From assembly GCA_964036195.1 (NCBI GenBank), contig OZ038454.1:4898001-4962000 (forward strand): a DNA stretch of 64,000 nucleotides, in the 5' to 3' direction. The notes under the pieces were generated by a model. The model saw nothing but the letters and a program-made list of their open reading frames with translations, did no database searches and was not told the DNA's origin. Numbering within the stretch: position 1 is the stretch's first letter; every line of letters starts with the position of its first letter. This DNA comes from Sphaerolaimus hirsutus (Eukaryota > Nematoda > Chromadorea > Monhysterida > Sphaerolaimidae). This document shows positions 30,828-41,375 of the stretch, piece by piece. The position numbers were made by a program, and so were the translations under genes.

Positions 30828-33800
30828 TATGTGTATAAATCGTAGTGATCCGTCAAGTCACTGCATAGCAATGGAAACGAGGGCATGGTAGTCGCGCCCG
30901 CGCCCGGTAATAAAGCTAATCCCATTATAATTAACCCAACTGCCAATACAAAAAACAGCACCTGTGCGACCTGGGGCATGTAGGGAGGTTCTGAGTACGC
31001 GCGCGGCGCGGGGCGCACCCCTTCCTCAGTAGACAGAAAGCCCATATACCTGTCTATCTGGTTGCTGGATCCAGTACGCGGCGGCAGAGCGGCCGGCATG
31101 GCGTACAAAAACGGGTCCAGACTGATGTTCATGAGCACGTCCAAGGGCACCTCAGTCAGCGTGTCCGAGTGGTCGTCTGCAGGGCAATTAGGCCACAACG
31201 TACAGTCCGTTTCTCTCAAATCATGCATTCCGATCCTGCGTAAAAAGGCCAGCCAGGTAGTTCGAAACAAGTAACCTTTTTCAGTTCGCATGTATGCCCA
31301 TGGTTTGATCCAGAATTCCCGCTCTTGCGCGAGCACATGCATTCCCGTAGTGCGCTGCTGTTCTTCGGGTGACTCTGGAACCAGTTCGTCAGGTTCCTCT
31401 GCCTCTAATTCCAAGCCTTGCATCACAGGGATTAACTTATTAACGGGACGTATCATCATGCAGCGATCATCTTCGCGCACATGCATGGTCATTCCAGTCG
31501 TACTGGTCACTCGTGTGGGGTTCAGCGACTCTACGTGGGGGTTACTTACCTGTACTGGTTGCATGTTATATTGTTGCATGCGCCCATCCGGTCCCATAGC
31601 CATCCAATTGGCTGGCGGCGTTTGATATGCCATCATCTGCGGTTGCATGTTCATATCACCAGCCCTCTGTACCGTCTGCGCTGGCTGCACAGGCATCGGC
31701 TGAGCTGGTTGCCACTGCGGATATGCATATTGCATGGGCATCATACCTGGCTGCATCGCTTGGGCTTGGTCATTTCTCTGATAGCCGCCACGTTGTCCTC
31801 CGCCGCGCCCACGTCCATTTCCTCTGGATGCTCCGCCGCCGCGGCTCCTTTTGAAATACTGTTCCCTTTGTTCTGGGGTGAGTTTGGGACACTCATATCT
31901 GATGTGCTCTTCAGAGCCACATTCCCAACATCCCTTGTCAAATTTGCGTGGGGGCAATTTAGGGGGGTCCCTATTCAATCCCAAAAGTTTACCTTCCAAC
32001 GCGCCCAGTTGCGCTAATTTCTTCGCTATCTCTTGGTGCACCGAGTCAAATTTGGCAACACTCTCAGTCATTTTCTGTTCCATTGTCTCTAACGTCTTGT
32101 CGGCCTGGGACGGCAGTCCAGCCATGGCGGGCATGTTTAGCGCCATCAACCTGTCCATTACCTTGTCGGTCGCGCTGGCAACCACATCCTGTTTGGATTT
32201 TTCTCCCTTATTCTGGCTCTGTTCTGCTTCCAAAAAGCTCTCCTGAGCACGCGCGTTGTCAACCATTTCTTTCCATGTGATAGAAGCCGTGACAGGTACA
32301 TTGCGCCGAATTTCATTCCTCAGTCCTCCATGGAATTTTATCATGCATGTGTCACCTCGTTTTTCATGACCCATGCCTGGATAGGCGCGTTTTATCAATT
32401 TTTCCAAACGTACCGCCCATTCCAGTACTGACTCATCTGCGCCCTGTCGCGTCTCGAAGATCTCCCTCTGCGCATGGTGCTTATCATTTGGATTTTCATA
32501 GAACTTCTCCAGTGCCTGCATCATGTCCTTGTAGTTCAGGTCGCGCAATTCTCTGTATCGCGTGTTGAAAATGGCTCTGGCACTGCCTTTCAAAAACAAT
32601 TTTACCAGTGGCTTCCGCTCCTGTAATTTTATGCGCAGCGCGTCACATACTGTGTCCCAGCTCCTTCTCCAGTCCCTGAAACCCTCATTTGGTTTGCCGC
32701 GAAAATATCCACATTGTTGTGCTAGGGCTGTAATGACTGCCGCATTGCTTTGTTCTAATTGCCAGTTTTGTCCCGGGTCCGTGGGCCTTGCCACTTCGGA
32801 CGCAGCTGACGAGCTTCTTGAAGACGCCGGCGAGCGGGATCGAGCGCGTCGCTGCGTAACAGTTCTCACCTGGTTTGTTCCAGCTGCCGACGGGGGCGCC
32901 GCTGGTGCCGTCGATGATTGCAAGGGCGCTGCTTGACCATTGGTCAGCACTATTGGCTGCTGACCACTGGCCGGCGAATTTCCTCCCAGCGTTGCGTTCT
33001 GATTTTGTAGGGCTTGATTATACTGCTGGTACGCAGTCGCCAGATCAGCTATATCGTCGCCATGTAAGCTGTGGTGCGCTTCGAATTCCCTCAAATAATG
33101 TTCCACCCTAGGTACCTCGGTGACTGGGTCACTTCCCCATAAATTCATAGCAGTTTTAATTAGTGCCACCATACGCAAGTCCCCTGCTTCACCATTCTGT
33201 GAAAATGCACCAACCGGTCTCGCCTGACTCATCATGTTTGCCCATTTCTTCGCAGCTTCACATGCCTTTTTGGGTGTCCATTGTGCACAGGATGGCGTTG
33301 TTTGCACCGGGTCCAGGTCCATTATGGTAGCTTGGTAAATTAAATTCACATTAGTGACATTTGCGTATCTGTCTTCCAGCGCCGGGGCCGCCGTCTGGTT
33401 CGCGCCATTGTTTGTCATTCTGCTTGCGGGGCTGCTAATAATTATCACGGGGGGATTACTTGAAATTTCGGTCTTAATTAACTGGCGTCTAGCCTTTGCA
33501 GTTGCACTCTGCGATCTCGACTGGTCGCTCGATAAGTTCCGACTGCTGTTGCCTGACACGTCTCTCGGCGTCGAAGTGCTCTTTGGTGGGCTTAACTGCA
33601 GCGCCGGGGAAGTGTCTCCACTCTGCGCCGCTGTCTCCAATAATTCCGCTACGGTATTTTCAATCACGGGAAATTGATCTGCAGTAGCTCCAAGCTCAGC
33701 TGCAATCAAAGGATAATCACGTTGAATCGACGGCTGCCCTAGAGGCTCGCTGTCACCAACGTATCCGTCTGAACCGACTTCAGAACCCGATCGCACTCCA

Positions 33801-34294
33801 GGCGATATGGATGAGCTGCCCGCGCTCCAACCCAATGTCCTCCGAAGCTTAGACCACTTACCTGTCTTTCCTGCTTCCTTTCCTGCAGCTTGTCTACTTG
33901 TCCCAGGCGCTTCTTCAGCTTCTGCGCTGGACGTTAGCTGCCGTGCCGCTGCCGGTACAGCTGGCGTTTTCCACTGACTAAAACTGTCTGGCGCGGGCCC
34001 TGCGCCTTCAACCGTTGATAACCTGATTACCGGTGTATCCTCAGCTGTCTGTCCAGACCAGCGTTGACTTTCACTCTCCTCTAGCGCTTCCGGCGCGTCT
34101 GTTTCAGGGTTAACCGAATCGTTCGACTCACTGTCTTCTGCTTGACTCTCAGCTGCAGCAAGTTGTGCGTCCACTTCTTGCCCAGCCTTCTGTTGTCGCG
34201 CGCGCCTTCGTGCTTGTTTTTGCTTCTCCAACGCAGCGTGCCAAACTTGTTCTATGGTGTCCCCTTGTAAGCTTGCTGGCCCCCTCGATCTCAA
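30797..34294 (-). CDS. gag: Gag polyprotein of the Gypsy-class element
   Basis: The ORF is 1,165 codons long from a TTG at 34,294; the open frame extends a little further upstream, and the first ATG is only at residue 293 (33,418). The N-terminal 290 residues are acidic and serine-rich. A retrotransposon capsid domain lies at about 515-695, a single zinc knuckle CWECGSEEHIRYEC at 789-802 and an RGG-rich stretch at 818-840 (both nucleic-acid binding). The C-terminal 300 residues are unusual for Gag. They end with a strongly hydrophobic segment VLFFVLAVGLIIMGLALLPG at about 1112-1131, just before the switch to the env frame. That segment looks like the signal peptide of the downstream glycoprotein. 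The ORF is intact and unusually long for a Gag. The second copy at 63,303 repeats the missing-ATG feature. Confidence 0.9.
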   Translation of the reverse strand: MRSRGPASLQGDTIEQVWHAALEKQKQARRRARQQKAGQEVDAQLAAAESQAEDSESNDSVNPETDAPEALEESESQRWSGQTAEDTPVIRLSTVEGAGPAPDSFSQWKTPAVPAAARQLTSSAEAEEAPGTSRQAAGKEAGKTGKWSKLRRTLGWSAGSSSISPGVRSGSEVGSDGYVGDSEPLGQPSIQRDYPLIAAELGATADQFPVIENTVAELLETAAQSGDTSPALQLSPPKSTSTPRDVSGNSSRNLSSDQSRSQSATAKARRQLIKTEISSNPPVIIISSPASRMTNNGANQTAAPALEDRYANVTNVNLIYQATIMDLDPVQTTPSCAQWTPKKACEAAKKWANMMSQARPVGAFSQNGEAGDLRMVALIKTAMNLWGSDPVTEVPRVEHYLREFEAHHSLHGDDIADLATAYQQYNQALQNQNATLGGNSPASGQQPIVLTNGQAAPLQSSTAPAAPPSAAGTNQVRTVTQRRARSRSPASSRSSSAASEVARPTDPGQNWQLEQSNAAVITALAQQCGYFRGKPNEGFRDWRRSWDTVCDALRIKLQERKPLVKLFLKGSARAIFNTRYRELRDLNYKDMMQALEKFYENPNDKHHAQREIFETRQGADESVLEWAVRLEKLIKRAYPGMGHEKRGDTCMIKFHGGLRNEIRRNVPVTASITWKEMVDNARAQESFLEAEQSQNKGEKSKQDVVASATDKVMDRLMALNMPAMAGLPSQADKTLETMEQKMTESVAKFDSVHQEIAKKLAQLGALEGKLLGLNRDPPKLPPRKFDKGCWECGSEEHIRYECPKLTPEQREQYFKRSRGGGASRGNGRGRGGGQRGGYQRNDQAQAMQPGMMPMQYAYPQWQPAQPMPVQPAQTVQRAGDMNMQPQMMAYQTPPANWMAMGPDGRMQQYNMQPVQVSNPHVESLNPTRVTSTTGMTMHVREDDRCMMIRPVNKLIPVMQGLELEAEEPDELVPESPEEQQRTTGMHVLAQEREFWIKPWAYMRTEKGYLFRTTWLAFLRRIGMHDLRETDCTLWPNCPADDHSDTLTEVPLDVLMNISLDPFLYAMPAALPPRTGSSNQIDRYMGFLSTEEGVRPAPRAYSEPPYMPQVAQVLFFVLAVGLIIMGLALLPGAGATTMPSFPLLCSDLTDHYDLYTYPPYQIARPL
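30821..30827 (-). promoter_or_regulatory. Candidate -1 frameshift site (C CCC CCC)
   Basis: On the minus strand seven C residues lie in the gag frame as TAC CCC CCC, the X_XXY_YYZ phase of a slippery heptamer. A -1 slip here enters the env-pol frame exactly. Gag ends 22 bp further on at TAG 30,797-30,799. A homopolymer indel in this copy would look the same. Confidence 0.55.
33856..33864 (-). promoter_or_regulatory. Candidate splice donor within gag
   Basis: On the minus strand the sequence is CAG|GTAAGTG, with GT at 33,861-33,860, a consensus donor. The same sequence is present in the second copy (about 63,733-63,745). It could pair with the acceptor at 12,369 to make a subgenomic helicase message, or with an unseen acceptor near env. 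Confidence 0.45.
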
Positions 34295-34614
34295 TTCCCT
34301 TTGGGGTGATTCGTTATCCGTGAAGCCGTTTTTTGTAGAGGCGTTGATCAGGCGCCCCAGACAGAAAACTTTATGGCTTGCTTAGGAAACCACTCGCTAC
34401 GCTACCAGTTGTCAGATATTTTACGTTTTTACTAATTTTACTAGTTTCCGTTTTTTCCACAAAAATATGCCACTCGTCGAATTTGCCGCGGCGGAGAATT
34501 GTAAATTCCGGTCCCTTTGCGCTTTTAATTGCGTGCGTAATTAAATGAATGGTTGTTTTTATGGTACGGGGATTTTACACGCAAATCAGGAACGGCGAGT
34601 ACCCCTTGGGGTCC
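34295..34614 (-). other. Leader and primer-binding region of the Gypsy element
   Basis: Read on the minus strand, the LTR ends CTGTCA and the next bases are GGACCCCAAGGGGTAC, conserved in the second copy. There is no TGG directly after the LTR, so the primer is unclear. The same five bases GGACC also follow the outer end of the 3' LTR. Confidence 0.5.
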
Positions 34615-36078
34615 TGACAGTTCCTGAGGACGGACACGGCAACTTACCAATTCCCTTTCGTAATTGCAGCCGGCCGGATTACTTCGATTACTTGTTAATA
34701 AGCCATAAATAAAATAAAGCCGTAATTAATAAAATTCAAGTTAAAATTCAAGCAGTTAGTATGCTTCAGGGGGACCAAGTTGGATTCACGGGAACTTTAT
34801 TTAGCAATATAATCAGAGTCAATTTCACAATAGCTCAAGTGAGTCGTATAGCCTCTAGTGGGTGAAAAAATGTAAAATCAGCGCGTTTTATAATCACCAA
34901 AAATCTACCATAAAAGAAATGAATACTAAATCTGAGACACAACAATTAACCGTAATGAGCGAATTATAAGGCGAATCAATGATCACTGAAAAACTGTTAA
35001 CGTAGCGTACAAGGCACAAGTAATTTAATGAAACGCGGGAAAAAATAACTAATTAAATAAACGGGTGCAAACGTGAATTAAACCAAGCGTGAAGTAACTG
35101 TGATTATCAATGACGTAATTAAAATACTAATTATCTTGTAGGTGAGTGTCAGGAACTGGGTTTCTATTCAGAGGTTACGGTACAGTCTAGAGCAGGTGGT
35201 GTGACACGTGTTATCAACCTGCGCCCCTTTAGGTGAAAATATTTTATAGCGCGCCCGACCAAGGCCACAGAAAGAACGCTCATTTGCGGGGGTTGTTCAA
35301 GGTTATTGCATTGCGGGGTAAGGGTTGGAACTTCGGGCCTGAACACACGCCACAAGACACTAGCACTTGCGAGTTCACCAATCACCCTGGGTGATGGGAA
35401 TAATTAGTTGGCACAGCTGTGCTCTTCACTGTAAACTGTGCTCTGCATGTGTCTTGCAGTCGCATGCCGACAATAATTGCCGTTTGCCACTTTTCCACCC
35501 ATTACCTAGTCCTAAATAAAAATGCACTTGGTCAGGGAATTTTCTGAATGTTATCTATCGGGGCGTCTAAGCGTTTAACAGAGTCAACACCCTTTAGCTT
35601 AACTAGAAACATTAAAGCCTTTCTAACCCATTCCCAGACACTGCACCCTTTTGACCAAAAATGTAAACTTGATAAAAACCTAAAAATTATAACATTCGAA
35701 AGTACATATTGGGAAATGCATTTAAAAAACGAAAATACTCACTTAATTAACTTAAAATGCGGGTAACCTAATTAGCTTAATTAATAAAACATGGAATGAA
35801 AAATTAACATCACACGGGAAGTAATTACGTAATTAACGGAAAGGAAAATATTTAATAAAATCATGGCCGCAGTAGTGTCCATTCGGGCGTACCGTCCTGG
35901 GGCTGCGGCTTCGTTGGCGGATTTGCAGTGCACAGCGAACTGCACGTTCACTGTGACTTCCCTGTGCACCGCGGGCCGTCATTCAGTCACACATGGTCGT
36001 CCTCGAGTCGTCGGAGTGTCTGCACAAAATTGTCGTTACGTTTTTACGCATGATTGGCTAGCCATATTTCCACCTACA
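34615..36078 (-). repeat. 5' LTR of the Gypsy-class element
   Basis: This 1,464-bp LTR starts TGTAGG and ends CTGTCA on the minus strand. A TATAAAAT box lies at 35,248-35,241 and an AATAAA at 34,801-34,796. This puts transcription start near 35,215 and the polyadenylation site a little below 34,790. Confidence 0.95.
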
Positions 36079-36210
36079 ATATCATAAACGGTGTACATGT
36101 GCAAACAATCATGATTACAAAAAATGTGCAAAAGAAAGTAAATTTTTTTTAAATGTATCACTCTAGAGTGGGTAAAGGTATTTATTCTACAAAATAATAT
36201 TTTTGCACTG

Positions 36211-36910
36211 CAGGGGTCTCCAATCCAATTGTAGGGGGTAAATAAGCCAGAGTTGTAAAAATACCGGTATTTTTGGAAAGCGTAAGCGTAAGCGTAAATA
36301 CACTTTCCAAATTTTGAGTATGGATACTCAAAGCGTAAGGTATTTTTCAAATACCTGGGAAAGCGTAAAAAAAGCGTAAGCGTAAAAATTTTTAAACAGA
36401 GTCTTTGTTCAGAGGATTCTTACAAAATCAAGCTCCCAGCAAAATTTTTTTGATGCCCATTTGGTAGTCTGCCCTTAGATTCATTCAATTCATTGGCAAT
36501 TCATCGGCAGAAACACTTAGTCATTGCCGCAGGCAGAGTTCACTAAGGCAGAGGCATTTCCGCTTTTTCCAGTGCATTATTGCACACACGCAGTCACTTT
36601 TTTTGGTACGCAGTATTTTTGGTACTTTTTCAAACGCGTAAAACCGTACTGTGTGAAAAACTTTTTTACACTTTTAGTACCCGGGTAATTTGGCCGGGAA
36701 AGCGTAATAAAGCGTACGGGTATTTTATGAAAGCGTAAGCGTAAGCGTAAGTATAAATACCCATTTACCCGGGTATTTCGGGTAAGCGTAAATACGCTTT
36801 CGCAACTCTGGGGTAAGCCCTTCCCCAAATTGGCCAGCTATCTACCTATCCCAAATCAATTTTTTTGTTTACTATCCGCTGAGTCCCCCTCCCAAATCCC
36901 TCTGCTTTTT
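36211..36910. mobile_element. Family D remnant split by a family C element
   Basis: A CAGGGGTCTCCAA end starts at 36,211. The body resumes after the insertion at 36,811 with GGTAAGCCC and GGCCAGCTATCTACCTATCC, words typical of family D. The far end is not defined. Confidence 0.5.
36248..36810. mobile_element. hAT-type MITE with AAGCGTAAATACC interior (family C, copy 1)
   Basis: It starts CAGAGTTG and ends CAACTCTG. The interior is an array of AAGCGTAAGCGTAAATAC words and their complements. Flanking octamers AAATAAGC and GGGTAAGC agree at five of eight bases, so the duplication has drifted. Better copies are at 44,008 and 56,436. Confidence 0.7.
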
Positions 36911-37211
36911 ATCACTGACCTTTTTCACAAATTGTAGGCATTTGAGATTTTTTGAGATTTGGATTTTTGCCAATGATAGATGTTGTGTCAATTTTAAGTG
37001 CAGCCTTTTTATCTGTATTTAGATGAGCCCATAACACTTTAGGGGTTGTTGTATTCAATTGAGGCCCAGTCTGTTAATTGTTGGATCATTTTATATTAGA
37101 AACATATGGCAAAATTGAGCTTGTGGAGTATGTGAAAGCATTCTAGATGTGATGAAGCATAATTCACCAGCACTATGATTGTGGGTGAAGCATTTCTTAC
37201 ACCCTTCACCA

Positions 37212-37435
37212 GGTGCCAGTTCCGAAAAAATGAGAAGTGAGAAGTGAAATGGCAAAGGCGAAGTGAAATGGCAAGTGAATTGGCAAGTGAAACGGCAAAC
37301 GCGAAGAGAAATTACTTTTTATATTTATTTTTTACTTTGCTTTTGCCAATTCACTTGCCGTTTCACTTTGCCTTTGCGCTTTTACCATGCCTTTGCCATT
37401 TCACTTCTCACTTCTCATTTTGCGGAACTGGCACC
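37212..37435. repeat. 224-bp foldback palindrome ending GGTGCCAGTTCCG
   Basis: The two ends, GGTGCCAGTTCCG and CGGAACTGGCACC, are perfect complements. The whole unit is a near-palindrome built of GAAGTGAAATGGCAAA words. A relative lies at 60,774-60,952. No target duplication was found. Confidence 0.65.
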
Positions 37436-37659
37436 AGTTTAGCAGCACAGCTGCTTCTTGTGTATCCAGAATTGTGGAAGACACTTCACAATACTTTACT
37501 GAGATAGGTCTCCATTTTTTAATTAATACGTTGAAGAGGCTTCTTCAATATGAAAATTGATCAAGTGCTGTGAAGCATTGAAAGCTAGCAGGGCAAGAGA
37601 CTTAATTTCATGTCATTTCAGTGCATTAGCATATTTCTCAGTGTAAAGCATCTGCCCCA

Positions 37660-37870
37660 TGCATAACACACAGGGCGTTTCACCCCCGGGCACCTTTCTG
37701 GTGCCTTTGGCACCTTTCTCTGGTGCCTTTGGCGCCCAGTGCAATATTTCCAGGATGGCGCCTTTAGTGCTTGGTGCCCTCTTTCTGTGGCACTTTTAGT
37801 GCTTGGCAGCCTGATTCTGAATGGCGCCATGGTGCCCTATTTCTGAGTGCCTTCTTTACAACTTTTACAT
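37660..37870. repeat. TGGTGCC/GGCACC word array
   Basis: About ten TTTGGTGCC or GGCGCC words occur in 200 bp. This is probably a diverged fragment of the GGCGCC or CACCGG families, without definable ends. Confidence 0.4.
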
Positions 37871-38208
37871 CGCTACGCTGGGGCTGGTGTCTAAAATTTT
37901 GTTTAAAGGTTGCTGAAAAGTGCCTCCTATTTTATAACACCCTGTCACCCTGGTCTGGTGGTTTACACACAGAATAATGGTACACCCATTTTCCTGCCAA
38001 ATTCTCTGGGACATACTGTAAAAGGTCCTATTGGTCAGTATTCATCAGAGAATTTCATGTGATAAAAATACTTGCAATGATGAAGAATATGTATGATTTT
38101 TGCGATGAATTTAAAACCTGTGCAGTGGGATCATTTATCCAAAAAAGGTTCCCATTTGATGATTCTGCTCCAATCCATATTTTCTCACCCTGTAGTGTAA
38201 AGCAAATT

Positions 38209-38345
38209 TAAGATTGGTTTTCAAATCAAAATTAAGATTGTTTTTCAAAATCAAAATTGAGATTGTTTTTCAAAATCAAAATTAAGGTTGTTTTTCAAAA
38301 TCAAAAGTAAGATTGTTTTTTAAAATCAAAATTAACATTAGTTTT
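38209..38345. repeat. 25-bp minisatellite
   Basis: Five to six direct copies of TTAAGATTGTTTTTCAAAAT plus CAAAA occur, with few substitutions. Confidence 0.8.
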
Positions 38346-38842
38346 TTAATGATCCCATTTTATGTCCACAATCCCAAAGTAAAAAAGAAACTGAAAGGAA
38401 AGTCGAAACTCATAAGTTGATATTTAAGTCAAGAAAAAAGTACCTAGATAAATACATATAACAAAATATTTACTTATGAGTTCATTCCAATTGTCAACTT
38501 GCAAATTTGAACCGTTTCCCACCTTGTGAACGACTCCATTCTGCAAAAGTGCAGCCAAAGTGCTCAATGTGTGAATGTGTGGCAATCTGGCATCTTAAAT
38601 GCAGCAAAAATGCATTTGTTGAGGGAGAGTGTTTAAATAAAATAATTACCTACTTTATTGCACAAAAAGCGTGCCAATTGAAACAAACCATTTGCTGCAC
38701 ATTCTTCCCATGCCCTGGGGTGAGATTTAATTGTTCCAACATATTTTTGGCAACCCAATTCATTCCTCTGAACCAGGGTTGGTTTTAGTAAAATTCTTTT
38801 TAGTAAAATTGTATTTTATTTTAATTTTATTCATGTTTCGTT

Positions 38843-39306
38843 GGCTATTTACACAGGTCCCGGCCGGGGACCGGGACCCGGCAAAAAATTTTTTTTCTTC
38901 AAAAAACAATAATTGGTGTGCATGGGTTCTTTGTGTGTTAATTAGGTTTATTAACACCAAATTTGTATGCACAAAATTTCTGCACAACGTTTACACACGC
39001 CGATGCAAATTTTGTTGGGGGGTGTAGATTTTTTTTCTTTTTTCTCTCAAATTTGACATGCGTGTACTCCTTCGTTTTGTGAGTACGCATGCCAAATTTG
39101 AGAAAAAAAAGAGAATAAAAATTTACACCCCCCCAACAAAATTGCATCGGCGTGTGTAACCGTCGTGCAGAAATTTTGTGCATGCAAATTTGGTGTTAAT
39201 TAACCTAATTAACACACAAAGAACACATGCACACCAATTATTGTTTTTTGAAAAAAAATATTTTTTGCCGGGTCCCGGTCCCCGGCCGGGACCTGTGTAA
39301 ATAGCC
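38843..39306. mobile_element. 464-bp MULE-like foldback element
   Basis: Almost the whole element is one inverted repeat. The arms start GGCTATTTACACAGGTCCCG and end with the complement, and a short loop lies near 39,065-39,080. It is flanked by a perfect 9-bp duplication TGTTTCGTT (38,834-38,842 and 39,307-39,315), the size typical of Mutator-like transposons. It has no coding capacity. Confidence 0.8.
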
Positions 39307-39315
39307 TGTTTCGTT

Positions 39316-40429
39316 CCATGTTTCGTTATTTTATTCCAAAATGGCAATAATAAAATAAAATGAAACATTTTACACAATTTTTACAATAATTGTACAAAAA
39401 ATCAGAATCTTGCTTGTATTTTCAATACACTTTCACAGTTTTTCATTTGAACATGGTGTTTTTAATGAAACATGAACAACATTTTATAATCAGAGCATCA
39501 ATTCAAACAAGACGAAATGTGTAAACAACCCTAAATTAGGTACAGTTGTGAACACCTTGGGTGTTCTCACCGCCTACTTTTATAATAGTTTTGTGTTTTG
39601 GCTCTCTTCCAACGTGATTTCTATCTGCCGTTCTATTGGAGGTGCCGTTCTATTGGAGGCTTCCGTTCTATTGTTTTCGTGAGTGCAAAAACGTGCCAAA
39701 ACCGTACTATGAGAAGAAATACGCCGGTAAATTATAAAAGTTAAAGTACGAAGGAAAGAGTAAAAAAAAAGGTAGAGTAAAAAGTAAAGTAAAAATTTAA
39801 AAGGGAAGTACTTCACCACTTGCAGAACAGGCCCCACGTCTCCAACTTGTAAATACAACGATATTTACTAATCCACCATTCAATTGTGTCCAAAACTCAA
39901 CATGCATGGCCCACAGTTTTCGGGGATGTGGATTGTCAATGATTTCACATTTAATGTTGACTTCACGTTGAATTTAATTTGTTCTCGTTGTCTTACATTT
40001 CGACGTAAAATCATTGGAAAGTCGATATTTCCAGAAAATGCTTACAATACACTCTGCGTGTTACCAACGATGGGTAATGTTTCTGAAATAACACTGTCTG
40101 TGTTTTGAATTTTTCAAAATTGAATACCTGTTTTGTGTGTTTTGTGAGTTTTTTTGCAGAAAGATTTGAGTAAATCTGTTTTTTTCTGTGTTTTATGTGA
40201 AAACTTGAGTTTTTGAAACAATAAACATGAAATGGGCAAATTCCGTATTTTCAACAACTCTGTTAAAATGAATCGTGTTGCATGAAAAGTTGTTGAGTTT
40301 GTTAAATCTCATTCATTCTGTGGTTTGCCAACAGTTCCAGCCGAAAAAAGCAACTTTTGTGCACAAAAACACTTTTGCGATCCATTGAATTGCATTGTTC
40401 TATCAATGCTGAAAGTGTTTGCTTACGTT
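39316..40429. other. No gene recognised; family H-like fragment near 39,610-39,690
   Basis: Three CCGTTCTATTGGAGG-type words near 39,620-39,680 resemble family H interior. The rest is AT-rich without a recognisable gene. Confidence 0.35.
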
Positions 40430-41375
40430 TAGTGATGGAAAAAGCGCCAGGCTTTTGGCGCCAAGCGCCAAAAGCGCCATGGCGCTTTTCTGACCCCGGC
40501 GCCAAGCGCCAATGGCGCCAGAGCAAAATGGCGCCAAGCGCCATAAGCGCCATGGCGCTTTGTTGAACCTCAGCGCCAAGCGCCAATGGCGCCAGAGGGT
40601 AATGGCGCCAAGCGCCAATAGCGCCAGCGCCAAAAAAATCGTTCTACAATTTGATGGTAGAAAAATGAGTGCATAACTGTGAGTGACGTACCGCTGAAGT
40701 CATAGTAGTCTATTGAACTTTTTTGCCCATTCAAACAACCACTAAATCGGGGCAAAATTTCTCAAATAATCGCTCTGGCTGGAGAGATACATATCTGGTT
40801 AATTTGGGGTGGCGGGGTGGGGGGCTCGAGGGATAGTAGCCTAAAATTTAGCCTCAGGTTAGATAGATAGCTGAGCGGCCCGGGAATAGATAGATAGCTG
40901 GAGCATTTGTTGAGGGGGTAACCCCCCCCCCCTCCGGCTCCAACCACCGCCAGACTGAACCCCTGATTTAGACTGCAAGAAAGAATTGGGAGCAAAGCAC
41001 AAAAGAAGATTTACCACGATTTTAACACCTCTGCTTTCATTCAATGTATGCATCTATTTATATAATGTCTACCCTAATATTGCCTAGTTGCCTCAATATT
41101 GATCAACTGCAGTGTCGATTTCACCGTATTATAACAATTTTTTTATTATCATGGTTGGCGCTTTTTTGGCGCCATTTAAAATGCCGGCGCCAGGCGCCAA
41201 TAGTGCCACCAGAAAATGGCGCCAAGCGCCAAAAGCGCCATGGCGCTTTCTCGGACCCCAGCGCCAAGCGCCAATGGCGCCAGAGCGTATTAGCGCCAAG
41301 CGCCAAAAGCGCCATGGCGCTTTTTGCTTTGGCGCTAGCGCCAGGCGCCAGCGCCATGGCGCTTTTCCATCACTA
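40430..41375. mobile_element. hAT-type element with GGCGCC interior (family B, copy 1)
   Basis: It starts TAGTGATGG and ends CCATCACTA, flanked by a perfect 8-bp duplication CTTACGTT (40,422-40,429 and 41,376-41,383). Both flanks of the interior are arrays of GCGCCAAGCGCC words. The centre (about 40,647-41,148) is different DNA that includes a family D fragment. Confidence 0.85.

Larger units (their letters stand above)
6234..36078 (-). mobile_element. Giant helicase-bearing Ty3/Gypsy-class LTR retrotransposon (interrupted)
   Basis: The element is read on the minus strand from its 5' LTR (34,615-36,078) to its 3' LTR (6,234-7,696). Removing the BEL insertion leaves about 17.3 kb. The order is gag, env-like glycoprotein, aspartic protease, RT, RNase H, integrase, then a separate Upf1-like helicase ORF. 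RT, RNase H and DD35E integrase place it with Ty3/Gypsy-class elements. The two LTRs differ at roughly a dozen sites by eye (about 99% identical), so insertion was fairly recent. The copy is inactive as it stands: one frameshift, three in-frame TGA codons and a 12.5-kb insertion. No target duplication is visible: the flanking 5-mers are GGTCC on the left and ATATC on the right. Confidence 0.93.
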
